Origin: Sphingopyxis sp. | Lineage (GTDB): Bacteria > Pseudomonadota > Alphaproteobacteria > Sphingomonadales > Sphingomonadaceae | NCBI RefSeq assembly: GCF_016793825.1 | Contig: NZ_JAEULM010000052.1 | Span: forward strand, 1 to 64,000 | Length of the DNA: 64,000 bases | Reading direction: 5' to 3' | Shown: positions 42,250 through 51,072 of the stretch, piece after piece | Numbering within the stretch: position 1 is the first letter of the stretch | How the letters are laid out: the number at the start of each line of letters is the position of its first letter | Made by a program: the position numbers and the translations under genes | The notes under the pieces: generated by a model | Told to the model about the DNA's origin: nothing | Database searches by the model: none | What the model saw: only the letters and a program-made list of their open reading frames with translations

Positions 42250-45200
42250 TACCGGCCCAGAAGTCCGCGCGCCTGACCCGCGATGTGCGACAGCATCGCG
42301 CCGTTGGGATTCGGGATCGTGCGCGCCCGATCGACTGTCGCCCGGAACTGTCCGACCCGCGCGCCATTGTCGGCCAGCCATTTCGTCACGGCTGTGTCGA
42401 GGTCGCCCTTCGGCAGCCCCGCCAGGAAGCTGAGGCGCATCTGCTGGAAATCGCGCGCGAGGCTGTTGACCAGCAGGCGCTCCCACGGGTCCGCCGGGCT
42501 CATATGCGCCGCAAGCGTTTGTGCCCAGTCGAGCCCCAGCGCTTCGCCCAGATGGGTGAAGGCGTGCGTCACCGCCACCTCATCATCGCCGCGACGCGCG
42601 GCCAGATCAACGATGCCGATCGCGCCGTCGGTCTTGAACAGACCCACGACCGCCGACGTCAGCGTTGCGGGTGCGCCGGCGTCGAGCAACTGCTGCGCCA
42701 GCATGTCCCACTGGCGCCGTACCGAGTCGCTAAGCAGCCCGTCGACGCGCGCCATCAGGCGATCGACCCCCGGCTCCAGCCGGGCAACCACCGGCCCCGG
42801 CTGGGCAAGCGTCGAGGTGACGCGCAACAGGTCTGCCATCTGCGATGTCATGGCCGAGGCAGCCTGGCTGAACAGCGACAGGCGAATGCCTTCGTCGATC
42901 TTTGCGGTGTCAAGCGCCGACCAGATATCCTTCATGTCCAGCAACCGTTCGACCGCGACGAATGCCGATGCGACGTCGCCTAGCGAACAACCTTCCTCTT
43001 CGACAAGCTCGAAGGGATGGACGACGCCCAGGCGGTTGATCATCCGATTCGCCAGCTTGGTCGCGATGATTTCGCGGCGCAGCTGATGTTCCGCAATCGC
43101 CGTAGCAAAGTCGCGCTGCATCTCCGACGGAAAGGCTGCGGCAAGATCGCTCGCGAGCGCCGGATCGTTCGGCAACACGCTGTCCTCGATCGCGTCCTGA
43201 AGCGCGAGCTTCGCGGTCGAGAGCAGCACCGCGAGTTCGGGACGGGTGAGCCCTCGCCCTTCCTGCGCGCGGCGCAGCAATTCGTCGTTCGCCGCCAGCC
43301 CCTCGACCTTGCGGTCGAGCCGGCCGGTGGTCTCGAAAGTTTCCATGATCCGCACGAGCGACGGCACCGCTGCCGCGCCGCCCTTTTCGGCGATCGACAA
43401 CGCCAGTGCCTGAAGGCGATTGTCTTCAAGCACAAGGTCCGCGACATCGTCGGTCATGCGCACGAGCAACGCATCGCGATCGTCCTTGGCCAGGCGCCCT
43501 TCGATCATCTCGCGGTTCAGCGCGATCTTGATGTTCACCTCATTATCCGAACAATCGACGCCCGCGCTGTTGTCGATGAAGTCGGTGTTGATGCGGCCGC
43601 CCTTGGCAGAAAAGGCAATGCGCGCCGCCTGCGTGACGCCCAGATTCGCCCCTTCGCCCACCGCACGGACGCGCAGATCCTCGGCATCGACACGCAGCGC
43701 ATCGTTCGCGGGATCGCCGACCTCGGCATTGTTCTGGCTTGCGGCCTTCACATAGGTTCCGATGCCCCCAAACCAGAGCAGATCGGCCGGCGCCTTGAGA
43801 ATGGCGGAGATCAGCGCCATCGGTTCGATGTCCGCCTGCGACAACCCCAGAACAGCCTGCACTTCCGCGGTCAGCGGAATGCTCTTCTGGCTGCGCGGGA
43901 AAACCCCGCCGCCCTTCGAAATCAGCTTTCGGTCATAATCATCCCAGCTCGACCGCGGCAGTTTGAACAGCCGGTCGCGCTCCTTCCAGCTTTTCGCCGG
44001 ATCAGGATCGGGGTCGAGGAAGATGTGACGATGATCGAACGCCGCGACCAGCTTGATCGCTTTCGACAGCAGCATGCCGTTGCCGAAGACATCGCCCGAC
44101 ATGTCGCCGCAGCCGACAACCTGGACGGGATCGGTCTGCACATCGATGCCCATTTCGGCAAAATGGCGTTGCACCGATACCCACGCCCCGCGCGCGGTGA
44201 TCGCCATGCCCTTATGATCATAGCCGTTCGATCCGCCGCTCGCGAATGCATCGCCGAGCCAGAAATTGCGTTCCATCGCCAGCGCGTTGGCGACGTCGGA
44301 GAAGGTCGCCGTGCCCTTGTCGGCAGCAACGACGAAATAGGGATCGTCGCCGTCGCGGATCACGACGTCCTTCGGGTGGACGACCTTGCCGCCGACCAGA
44401 TTATCGGTGACCGAAAGCAGCGAGCGGATGAAGATGCGATAGCATTCGGTGCCTTCAGCGAACCAGGCATCGCGATCCTCCGCCGGGCTCGGCAGCGCCT
44501 TGGGATAGAAGCCGCCTTTCGCACCGGTCGGCACGATGACGGCGTTCTTCACGCGCTGCGCCTTCATCAGCCCCAGCGTCTCGGTACGGAAGTCGTCGCG
44601 GCGGTCCGACCAGCGAAGCCCGCCGCGCGCGACCGGACCGGAGCGCAGGTGGATGCCCTCTACCCGCGGGCTGTACACCCAAACCTCGCGCCAGGGCAGC
44701 GGCTTGGGCAGTCCGGGGATGAGTGCGCTATCGATCTTGAATGCCAACGCCTCGGCCGCCGCGGGGGCAAAAGCGTTGGTGCGCAGCGTCCCGCCGATCA
44801 CGGCGTGGAAAAGACGCAAGATGCGATCGTCGTCGATCGACTTGATCGCGGCGAAGCCAGCGAGAATCTCGGCATTGAGCGCTTCGGCTCGCGCAACATC
44901 GGCTGCCTTCGGATCGTGCAGCGCGCGGAACCGGTCAACGAGCGCCGCCGTGAGTTGCGGCGCGTGGCGCAGCGCGGCGACAACCGTGTCCATGCCATAG
45001 CTCGACCCGCCCTGGCGCATGTAGCGGAACCAGGCACGCAGCCACACAATGGCCTTCGGATCGGTCTGCGTGACCAGAACCAGTTCGTTGAAGGCGTCAT
45101 TCTCGGCCTTGCCGTCAAGGACCGCGGCGATCGCGCCTTCGATCACCTCGACATGCGGAAGCAGCGCAGCCTCGTCGACCGACGAGGGAAGACGAAGCGA

Positions 45201-46955
45201 AAAATCGTGAATGAAGGTCGGTGCATCGGCCCCGTCATCGTCGGATCCGGCACGAACATGAAGCTCGGTCGGGATTTCCTCGAGCACCTCGAACCCGAAA
45301 TGTTCGAGTGCGGGTACCACATCGGACAGCGCAAGCGGACCTGCCGCGCTGTACACCTTGAGCCGCAGCCGGTCGTCGCCGTCGAGGCTCTTGCGCGCCA
45401 GCCGGACACTGCGCGGACTTTCGGTATCGAGATCGCGCAGGCGCAGGATGTCGCGCGCCGCTTCTTCCGGATTATAGAGGTTGCGATAATTCGCCGGGAA
45501 CAGCGGTGCGAAGCGCGCCGCCAGCGCCGCAGCACGGCCCGCGTCGCCGCGCTTGGCGAGCGCCGCCTCGACCTCGGGCTGCCAGCCGCGAACCATCTGT
45601 TCGAGCTGGGCGTTCAGCGTTTCCGCGTCGGGAACGACGCCGCCGCTACGCAGGTCGAGCGTATAGCGCAGCAACGCCGCCCCGCCGTCCTCAAGCACCA
45701 TCGTCCAGCCGATCACGGCCGCCTTTGCCTCCCGCACGAGCAGCGATTCAACCGCAAGGCGGCGCCCCGTCGAAACCTCGTCGCGCGGCAGCCACACAAA
45801 GGCAAAGAGATGGCGGCCAAGTGCGCTCCGCACCATCACGATCTTCGGTCGCGGCCGGTCGGTGATCGACATCGAAGTCAGTACCAGTTCCTCAAGCGAG
45901 GCCGTATCGAACGCGATGAGCAGATCATGCGGCAGCGCCGTGAGCGCGTGCGCGAGCGCCTTGCCCGCGTGCCCCGTCGGATCGAAGCCGAATTTCGCCA
46001 TCAGGGCGTCCAGCTGCGCGCGCAACATCGGCACCTTCGCAGGCGGCGTGGAGAGCGCGGCGCTCGTCCACAGGCCGGCGTGGATCGACAGACGCTCGAC
46101 CGTCTTCCCCTTGAGTTCGGGAACGACGACGAGGTCGAGCAATACGCGGCGATGCACCGCGGACAGGCGGTTCGACTTGATCAGCAGCGGCCCCGAGCCG
46201 CCCTGATCAAACCAGGCGAAAGCGGCGGCGAGCGCATTGGGCGAAAGAAGCTGGCTCGCGCCGGTCGCCGAAATTCCGAGCGCGTCGTGAACCGCGCCAT
46301 CGCGCGTACGCCATTCGTGCCCCAGCTGCGTCATCGCGCCGCCCTCGAACCAGCGCAACAACTCGGCGGCTTCACCATCGGCGCGCATCGCAGCGTCGGC
46401 AAGCATCGCCGCGCGCATGGCCTTCCAGTCAATGACCGCGGCCCGCACATCGGAAAGCGCGGCCTCCAGCGCGTCGAGTAGGCGGCGGCGCGCCCGCGCG
46501 TCGCCGCGCTCAAGCTCCATATAGATGACCGACTCACGGTCGCCGCCCGTACGCGCCGCCTCGGCACTCGTCAGCTTTCCTTTGGCGTCGCGTTCGACCG
46601 AGACGACAGGATGCAGGATGCGGTGGATCGCCAGCCCCTGAGCCCCGACGATCTGCGATGTCGAGTCGACGAGGAACGGCATGTCGTCGTTGACCACGAC
46701 CAGCCGCATCCGGCGGTCGGTGCCATCGACCGTCGCCGGTTCCAGCAACAGCGACGGCTTGCCGGCCGTACGCTCGAGCGACGCGCGCGCCGCGAACTCG
46801 CCCGCAGCCGCGAGCGCCTTCGCATCGAGGTCGTCACCCTCGCCGGGCAGCGCGCTGCTCTGCAACGCGGCCTGATAGACCTTGGAAATTTTGGCAGGAG
46901 CCTGCGGCGCCGACGCAACGTCAGCTTCCGGCGAGTCAGTCTGATTAGAAGGCAT
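42249..46955 (-). CDS. NAD-specific glutamate dehydrogenase, large (GDH180) type
   Basis: Very large NAD-dependent glutamate dehydrogenase, 1568 residues, catalysing glutamate to 2-oxoglutarate, ammonia and NADH in catabolism. The N-terminal about 600 residues are regulatory (ACT-like segments, PFLVDSTSQIVGAQGLAIHR at about 93-112). The catalytic core begins near RGGLRWSDRRDDFRTE, with the catalytic lysine region IVPTGAKGGFYPK near residue 810, the NAD-binding GDMSGDVFGNGMLLS and the dehydrogenase-typical IVEGANL equivalent GEGANLGVTQAARI. The family length (about 1560-1650) matches. Single intact frame. It is the first gene of a two-gene unit with the ATP-grasp protein. Confidence 0.95.
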   Translation of the reverse strand: MPSNQTDSPEADVASAPQAPAKISKVYQAALQSSALPGEGDDLDAKALAAAGEFAARASLERTAGKPSLLLEPATVDGTDRRMRLVVVNDDMPFLVDSTSQIVGAQGLAIHRILHPVVSVERDAKGKLTSAEAARTGGDRESVIYMELERGDARARRRLLDALEAALSDVRAAVIDWKAMRAAMLADAAMRADGEAAELLRWFEGGAMTQLGHEWRTRDGAVHDALGISATGASQLLSPNALAAAFAWFDQGGSGPLLIKSNRLSAVHRRVLLDLVVVPELKGKTVERLSIHAGLWTSAALSTPPAKVPMLRAQLDALMAKFGFDPTGHAGKALAHALTALPHDLLIAFDTASLEELVLTSMSITDRPRPKIVMVRSALGRHLFAFVWLPRDEVSTGRRLAVESLLVREAKAAVIGWTMVLEDGGAALLRYTLDLRSGGVVPDAETLNAQLEQMVRGWQPEVEAALAKRGDAGRAAALAARFAPLFPANYRNLYNPEEAARDILRLRDLDTESPRSVRLARKSLDGDDRLRLKVYSAAGPLALSDVVPALEHFGFEVLEEIPTELHVRAGSDDDGADAPTFIHDFSLRLPSSVDEAALLPHVEVIEGAIAAVLDGKAENDAFNELVLVTQTDPKAIVWLRAWFRYMRQGGSSYGMDTVVAALRHAPQLTAALVDRFRALHDPKAADVARAEALNAEILAGFAAIKSIDDDRILRLFHAVIGGTLRTNAFAPAAAEALAFKIDSALIPGLPKPLPWREVWVYSPRVEGIHLRSGPVARGGLRWSDRRDDFRTETLGLMKAQRVKNAVIVPTGAKGGFYPKALPSPAEDRDAWFAEGTECYRIFIRSLLSVTDNLVGGKVVHPKDVVIRDGDDPYFVVAADKGTATFSDVANALAMERNFWLGDAFASGGSNGYDHKGMAITARGAWVSVQRHFAEMGIDVQTDPVQVVGCGDMSGDVFGNGMLLSKAIKLVAAFDHRHIFLDPDPDPAKSWKERDRLFKLPRSSWDDYDRKLISKGGGVFPRSQKSIPLTAEVQAVLGLSQADIEPMALISAILKAPADLLWFGGIGTYVKAASQNNAEVGDPANDALRVDAEDLRVRAVGEGANLGVTQAARIAFSAKGGRINTDFIDNSAGVDCSDNEVNIKIALNREMIEGRLAKDDRDALLVRMTDDVADLVLEDNRLQALALSIAEKGGAAAVPSLVRIMETFETTGRLDRKVEGLAANDELLRRAQEGRGLTRPELAVLLSTAKLALQDAIEDSVLPNDPALASDLAAAFPSEMQRDFATAIAEHQLRREIIATKLANRMINRLGVVHPFELVEEEGCSLGDVASAFVAVERLLDMKDIWSALDTAKIDEGIRLSLFSQAASAMTSQMADLLRVTSTLAQPGPVVARLEPGVDRLMARVDGLLSDSVRRQWDMLAQQLLDAGAPATLTSAVVGLFKTDGAIGIVDLAARRGDDEVAVTHAFTHLGEALGLDWAQTLAAHMSPADPWERLLVNSLARDFQQMRLSFLAGLPKGDLDTAVTKWLADNGARVGQFRATVDRARTIPNPNGAMLSHIAGQARGLLGR

Positions 46956-47156
46956 AAGGGTCTTACATCCCGAACCAAGGTTGGCAGGCCTCTACCGGGG
47001 GGACCGGCCGGCCCGTTCGCGAGCCCACCCTATGCGCCTCTGGCGCGCGCGGTTCAACACCCCGCGTCGCTTCGCGCAAAATAATTTCAATTCTTGGGTT
47101 GTCTGTTACGCGAACGACACGCGACGGGGTCAGCTCGATTCCCTCGCGGCCATATC

Positions 47157-48506
47157 TCAAGGAGCGATCGGAATCGCTTTCTTGGCAAGCCTCGCGATCA
47201 GCGTGGAATCCTCGGCCGCCTTTGCCACGATACCGATATGGCCACCCGGCATGGTCCGCGCGATCAGGACGACGAATTCGGCGTCGCCCGCATCATGTTC
47301 GAGGATGACGGCGGGATGCGCACGGCGCAGGGCATCGACGGCGCCCTCGCCCTGCTCTTCGCTTTTCTCGGGCTTGCGACGGGCCCGCGCGTTCTTGACG
47401 AGACCCTTGAGCCCCCCCGGATAGCGGTCGAGATAGCTGGCAAGTTCGCCGCGACCGACGCCTTCTTCCCTGGCGTGTCCCAGTACGCAGGCATATTCGG
47501 CAAGGCGCGTCTTGTCATAGGTCGCGCCGAAGACAAGCTTCACCACCGGCGTCATCGGCGCGCGGTCCTGCGCCTGCAAACCGGCATCGGCGAGAAGTTC
47601 GGCGAAGGCTTCGGGCTGTGCGTCGGCCGCGATGGCGAAATCCCATGCCTTGCCGACCGCCTGATACAGCGCGGAGCGGCTGCGACTGTCCGCCGCGATC
47701 GCGCGTTCCGCCGTTTCGCGCGCCAGTGCTAACCAGTCGGCGAGTTCGGCGTCGCCTGCCGGATCGGCCGCGCTCGCGGCGTCTTCGACGAAAGCGTCGT
47801 CAAGCGGATCATTTTCGTTTTCGACGCTGTCGTTCAGCGCCGCGAAGCCCGGAAGCGCGTCGACGCCGGTCACTTCATGGTCGATATGCTCCGAATCGGG
47901 TCCGTCGGCCCATACAGGGACGGGCGCGGTCAGCGGCGCCGCGCTCCGCAGCGCCTGCTCGACCGAAAGCTGCAGTTCCTCTTCCTGCTCGGCGGGAACG
48001 CCTTCTTTCCAGTTGATCACACCCATGATGAAGTCGATCGAGTCGTCGTCAGACGAAAAGGGGAGAAGGATGCCTCGGTACATGATCGTGATGCCGCGAT
48101 CGTTGACGAATTCCGCCTCGAAGCCGATCGGCGCGCGGTTGGCAATGATCTGAAGATAATGGTCGGTCAGCCGCGACAACAGCGAACGGCCAGGAATCTG
48201 GCTGATATAATGGACATCCTCATCGATCTGCGATTCTTCGCGCAGCGTTTCGCCGACAAAGGACAGGCCGGGATTCTCAATTCCAGCGGTGAAATCGAGC
48301 AGCACCGAATACGGCCCGAAGTCGGCGCCGTCGAGATCGAGGTCCTCGACCGAAGGATAAGCCCGGTCGGAAAGCAGCGAGGCCCAGTAATTATAGGCCC
48401 GGACCTGCATCCGGCGTTCATCGACGCCGACCGAAGGGGGCGCGTCGATTGCGCCATCGTCCTGGTCGTGGCTGCCCGAAAGCAGCCCGCGCAAGCTGTC
48501 CATCAT
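47157..48506 (-). CDS. PAS-domain protein, alphaproteobacterial PAS_5 type
   Basis: A protein of about 449 residues. The N-terminal third (about 15-190) matches the PAS_5 group: RRMQVRAYNYWASLLSDRAYPSVEDLDLDGADFGPYSVLLDF, then NPGLSFVGETLREE, DRGITIMYRGILLPFSSDD and DFIMGVINWKEG. The middle is acidic and low-complexity (VENENDPLDDAFVEDAASAAD), and the C-terminal region is helical (SALYQAVGKAWDFAIAAD; VGRGELASYLDRYPGGLKGLVKNAR). The start is uncertain: 48539, 48506 and 48503 are all in frame, and the ATG at 48506 or 48503 follows GGGGA. PAS_5 proteins are soluble and often linked to cell-cycle or envelope regulation, but function here is unknown. Confidence 0.8.
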   Translation of the reverse strand: MMDSLRGLLSGSHDQDDGAIDAPPSVGVDERRMQVRAYNYWASLLSDRAYPSVEDLDLDGADFGPYSVLLDFTAGIENPGLSFVGETLREESQIDEDVHYISQIPGRSLLSRLTDHYLQIIANRAPIGFEAEFVNDRGITIMYRGILLPFSSDDDSIDFIMGVINWKEGVPAEQEEELQLSVEQALRSAAPLTAPVPVWADGPDSEHIDHEVTGVDALPGFAALNDSVENENDPLDDAFVEDAASAADPAGDAELADWLALARETAERAIAADSRSRSALYQAVGKAWDFAIAADAQPEAFAELLADAGLQAQDRAPMTPVVKLVFGATYDKTRLAEYACVLGHAREEGVGRGELASYLDRYPGGLKGLVKNARARRKPEKSEEQGEGAVDALRRAHPAVILEHDAGDAEFVVLIARTMPGGHIGIVAKAAEDSTLIARLAKKAIPIAP

Positions 48507-48694
48507 ATGTCCCCAGTCGCAAACATCGACGGATGTCATGCACCGGAACTGGTAAAGGCGGCGTAAACGATGCTCGGCGGCGACACCTTTTGCGCCCCGT
48601 TTGCCTGCCGCGCCAGGCCGCGTTTATGCGATGCCGCGCCTTGTAACGGTCAGTGTGGCCGAGGCTTTAGGGTCGGGGACCCCGATAGCCGGCA

Positions 48695-49075
48695 TCACGC
48701 AAGCCGCGTGTCGATCGGCAACCCGGCCTTCAGCGTCAGCGTCACCGGCGTGCGTTCGGCGATATCGGCCATGCGGGCGTTCTGGTCCGCGTCGAGTCCC
48801 GTAATCGTCAGCGTGCGTTCGATGCGGCGCTCTTCCGACCCATGCAGGCGCAGCGCCACATCGACCGATTCGAGCGGCCAGCCCTTGCGGTCGGCATACA
48901 TGCGCAGCGTGATCGCGGTACAGGCGCCAAGCCCGGCGAGCAGCAGATCATAGGGCGCAAAGCCCGCATCCTGACCGCCCAGCGCGACCGGTTCGTCGGC
49001 GACAAGATCGCGGCCGCCGACGCTGATCTCGGTGCGATATCTGTCCTTGCCGATATGGGCGGTGCCGTGAGCCAT
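48695..49075 (-). CDS. OsmC/Ohr family redox protein
   Basis: A 126-residue OsmC-like peroxiredoxin. Conserved segments are DRYRTEISVGGRDLVADEP, the helix GFAPYDLLLAGLGACTAITLRMYADRKGWPLESV (about 38-71) with one cysteine (GACTAIT, Cys51 or near it), and RRIERTLTITGLDADQNARMADIAERTPVTLTL. The second cysteine of classical Ohr/OsmC (in a CPxH-type context) is replaced, as VTLTLKAG lacks it; the protein therefore may belong to a one-cysteine subgroup. It is expected to reduce organic hydroperoxides in the cytoplasm, or may be inactive. It lies downstream of the TetR regulator on the same strand. Confidence 0.87.
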   Translation of the reverse strand: MAHGTAHIGKDRYRTEISVGGRDLVADEPVALGGQDAGFAPYDLLLAGLGACTAITLRMYADRKGWPLESVDVALRLHGSEERRIERTLTITGLDADQNARMADIAERTPVTLTLKAGLPIDTRLA

Positions 49076-49154
49076 GTCGTATCTCCTGCTGTATGAAATC
49101 CACCCGATATCGGAGCGCCGCGACCATATCTACAGCCCGCGCCCGTACCCCGCG

Positions 49155-49793
49155 CTACCCGATCCGGAAGTGGCTGATAAAAGGTCGCAGCCGCCACCAG
49201 ATCTGTTCCTCGTCGAGGATCCCGTCCTCGACACCCGCAAGCCTGCTGAGCATCGAATCGCCCGTGACGATCGACAGGAACAGGTGCGCTGCGGCGGCGG
49301 GATCGTCGATCTCGGCCTCCCCGGCGGCGGTCCAGGCCGCGAACAGGTCGGACAGTTCGGCAATGAAGGGAAGGTGCAGATCGCGGTATGTCTGCAGTGC
49401 AAAGTCCCGATCGCGCAGGCATTCGGACACCAGCATCCGCATCAGCGCCACCGAACGGGGCGATTGCCAGACATCGCATTCGCGGCGGACATAGGCCATC
49501 AGCATATCGACGTTCGAATGGCTGGCGCCGCTGGCACAGCAACCCGTCCGTTCCTCGGTCGTCTCGTCGCGCCAGCGGATCGCAATGGCATGGAGCAGGC
49601 CCTGCTTGTTGCCGAACAGGTCGTAAAGCGTCGCGAGAGACCCTCCCGAGCGCCGGACGATGTCGGCAAGACCCGTTCTGTCATATCCCTGTTCTATGAA
49701 CAGCGCCTCCGCCGCGTCGAGGATCGCTTCATGCCTCCTCTCGCGCACGCGCGACCTATCTGTTTGACATGACGTCAATTCATTTATGTCCAA
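49155..49793 (-). CDS. TetR family regulator, probable repressor of the divergent RND operon
   Basis: A 212-residue TetR/AcrR-type repressor. The HTH is at about 20-66: ILDAAEALFIEQGYDRTGLADIVRRSGGSLATLYDLFGNKQGLLHAI, a very clear match with the LYxxFGNKxxLL signature. The remainder is the ligand domain (a C_7-type, AefR-like). The start codon is TTG at 49793: no in-frame ATG precedes the HTH, and the strong ribosome site GGGAGAGGAAC lies six bases upstream, which supports it. The gene is divergent from an RND efflux operon, and a perfect 16-base palindrome lies between them, so this is its likely operator. The inducer is unknown. Confidence 0.93.
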   Translation of the reverse strand: MDINELTSCQTDRSRVRERRHEAILDAAEALFIEQGYDRTGLADIVRRSGGSLATLYDLFGNKQGLLHAIAIRWRDETTEERTGCCASGASHSNVDMLMAYVRRECDVWQSPRSVALMRMLVSECLRDRDFALQTYRDLHLPFIAELSDLFAAWTAAGEAEIDDPAAAAHLFLSIVTGDSMLSRLAGVEDGILDEEQIWWRLRPFISHFRIG

Positions 49794-49820
49794 CGGCAGT
49801 TCCTCTCCCTTGCCCTTTGG

Positions 49821-49836
49821 TGTAATTTAAATTACA
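49821..49836. promoter_or_regulatory. Perfect palindrome, likely TetR operator of the efflux operon
   Basis: TGTAATTTAAATTACA is a perfect 16-base palindrome, unusually A/T-rich against the GC-rich surroundings. It sits in the divergent region between the TetR start (49793) and the RND adaptor start (49905), where it would block both promoters. The spacing and symmetry match AcrR/MtrR/TtgR-type operators. Confidence 0.8.
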
Positions 49837-49904
49837 TGGCGCCGAAGCGCAACGGTTTCATCCCGTTCGACGTTCACCAAGCAGCGAATTCTCCAGGGGT
49901 CCTT

Positions 49905-51062
49905 ATGAGTCGCGTCCTTCCTTTTGCAAGCGCCGCGCTGGCGCTGTTGCTCGCCGCCTGCTCGTCGGAAGCGCCGCCCGCGCCGCCGCCGCCCGAGGTC
50001 AATATCGTGACGGTCGGCACCCAGGCGATCCCGAACGTCATCGAATTGCCCGGCCGCGTGCAGGCCTATCGCACGGCCGAGGTGCGTGCGCGCGTGGACG
50101 GCATCGTCGAACGCCGCCTGTTCGAAGAAGGCAGCTATGTCGCGGCGGGCAAGGCGCTGTTTCGCATCGACCCGCGCCAGCTTACCGCCAATGCCAATGC
50201 CGCGCGCGCGCAGCTTGCCCGCGCACAGGCGACCGCTGCCAACGCCCGTCAGGTCGTCAGCCGCTATCAACCGCTGCTGTCCGAGCAGGCGATCGGCAAA
50301 CAGGAATATGACGCCGCGGTCGCCGCCCAGCGTACGGCGGAAGCCGACGTCCAGTCGGCGCAGGCCAATCTCGATTCGGCGCGGCTCAGCCTGGGCTATG
50401 CGACCGTCACGGCGCCGATCAGCGGCCGCGCGCGCCGCGCCGAGGTGACCGAAGGCGCTCTGGTGAGCGCCGGGCAGGGCACGCTGCTGACGACGATCGA
50501 ACAAATCGACCGCGTCTATGTCAATTTCGGTCAGTCGAGTTCGGACCTGATGGCGATCCGCCGCGACATGGAAAGCGGCAAGCTGGAAGTGCCGCCGGTC
50601 GGGCGCGTCGCGGTCGACCTGATCCTCGAGGACGGCACCCCCTATCCAGTCGTCGGGCATCTCGATTTCTTCGACCTGTCGATCGACGAGGCGACGGGCA
50701 CCGCCGCGCTGCGCGCCGAATTCCCGAACCCGGTCAACGGGCTGCTCCCCGGCCAGTTCGTCCGCGCGCGCATCAAGGCCGGCATCCGACCGAACGGCAT
50801 CCTGATCCCGCAGCGCGCGGTGAAGCTGTCTTCCGATGCGGCGACGGTGATGATCCTCGATTCCAAGAATGTCGTCACGATCCGCCCGGTCAAACTGGGG
50901 ACGATGGAGCAGGGGCAGTGGGCGATCCTCGACGGGCTTCGCCCCGGCGACCGCGTGATCGTCGACGGCCTGCAAAAGGTCCAGCCGGGGCAACCGGCAA
51001 AGGTCGCCGGTACCGCATCGACGCGGCCCAAGCCCGCGAAAACCCCGACGACCAAGCGCTGA
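49905..51062 (+). CDS. RND efflux periplasmic adaptor (AcrA/MexA-type), lipoprotein
   Basis: Membrane fusion protein linking an RND pump to an outer-membrane channel; 385 residues. A lipoprotein signal ends in LLLAACSSE with the lipidated Cys near residue 17. The sequence has the lipoyl-like ELPGRVQAYRTAEVRARVDGIVERRLFEEGSYVAAGKALFRIDPRQL (about 45-90), an alpha-helical hairpin (ARAQLARAQATAANARQVVSRYQPLLSEQAIGKQEYDAA), the second lipoyl half with GYATVTAPISGRARRAEVTEGALVSAGQGTLLTTI, and a C-terminal beta barrel. The ATG at 49905 is chosen because of the lipobox and an AGGGG site; an upstream ATG at 49836 gives no signal peptide. The pump gene follows 10 bases on. Confidence 0.94.
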   Translation: MSRVLPFASAALALLLAACSSEAPPAPPPPEVNIVTVGTQAIPNVIELPGRVQAYRTAEVRARVDGIVERRLFEEGSYVAAGKALFRIDPRQLTANANAARAQLARAQATAANARQVVSRYQPLLSEQAIGKQEYDAAVAAQRTAEADVQSAQANLDSARLSLGYATVTAPISGRARRAEVTEGALVSAGQGTLLTTIEQIDRVYVNFGQSSSDLMAIRRDMESGKLEVPPVGRVAVDLILEDGTPYPVVGHLDFFDLSIDEATGTAALRAEFPNPVNGLLPGQFVRARIKAGIRPNGILIPQRAVKLSSDAATVMILDSKNVVTIRPVKLGTMEQGQWAILDGLRPGDRVIVDGLQKVQPGQPAKVAGTASTRPKPAKTPTTKR

Positions 51063-51072
51063 GCAGCCGATC

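Noticed and set aside
43017-46481. An open frame of 1154 codons on the plus strand opposite the glutamate dehydrogenase
   Set aside because: It mirrors the codon structure of the GC-rich real gene on the minus strand, has an Arg/Ala-heavy composition without motifs, and has no ribosome site or promoter.
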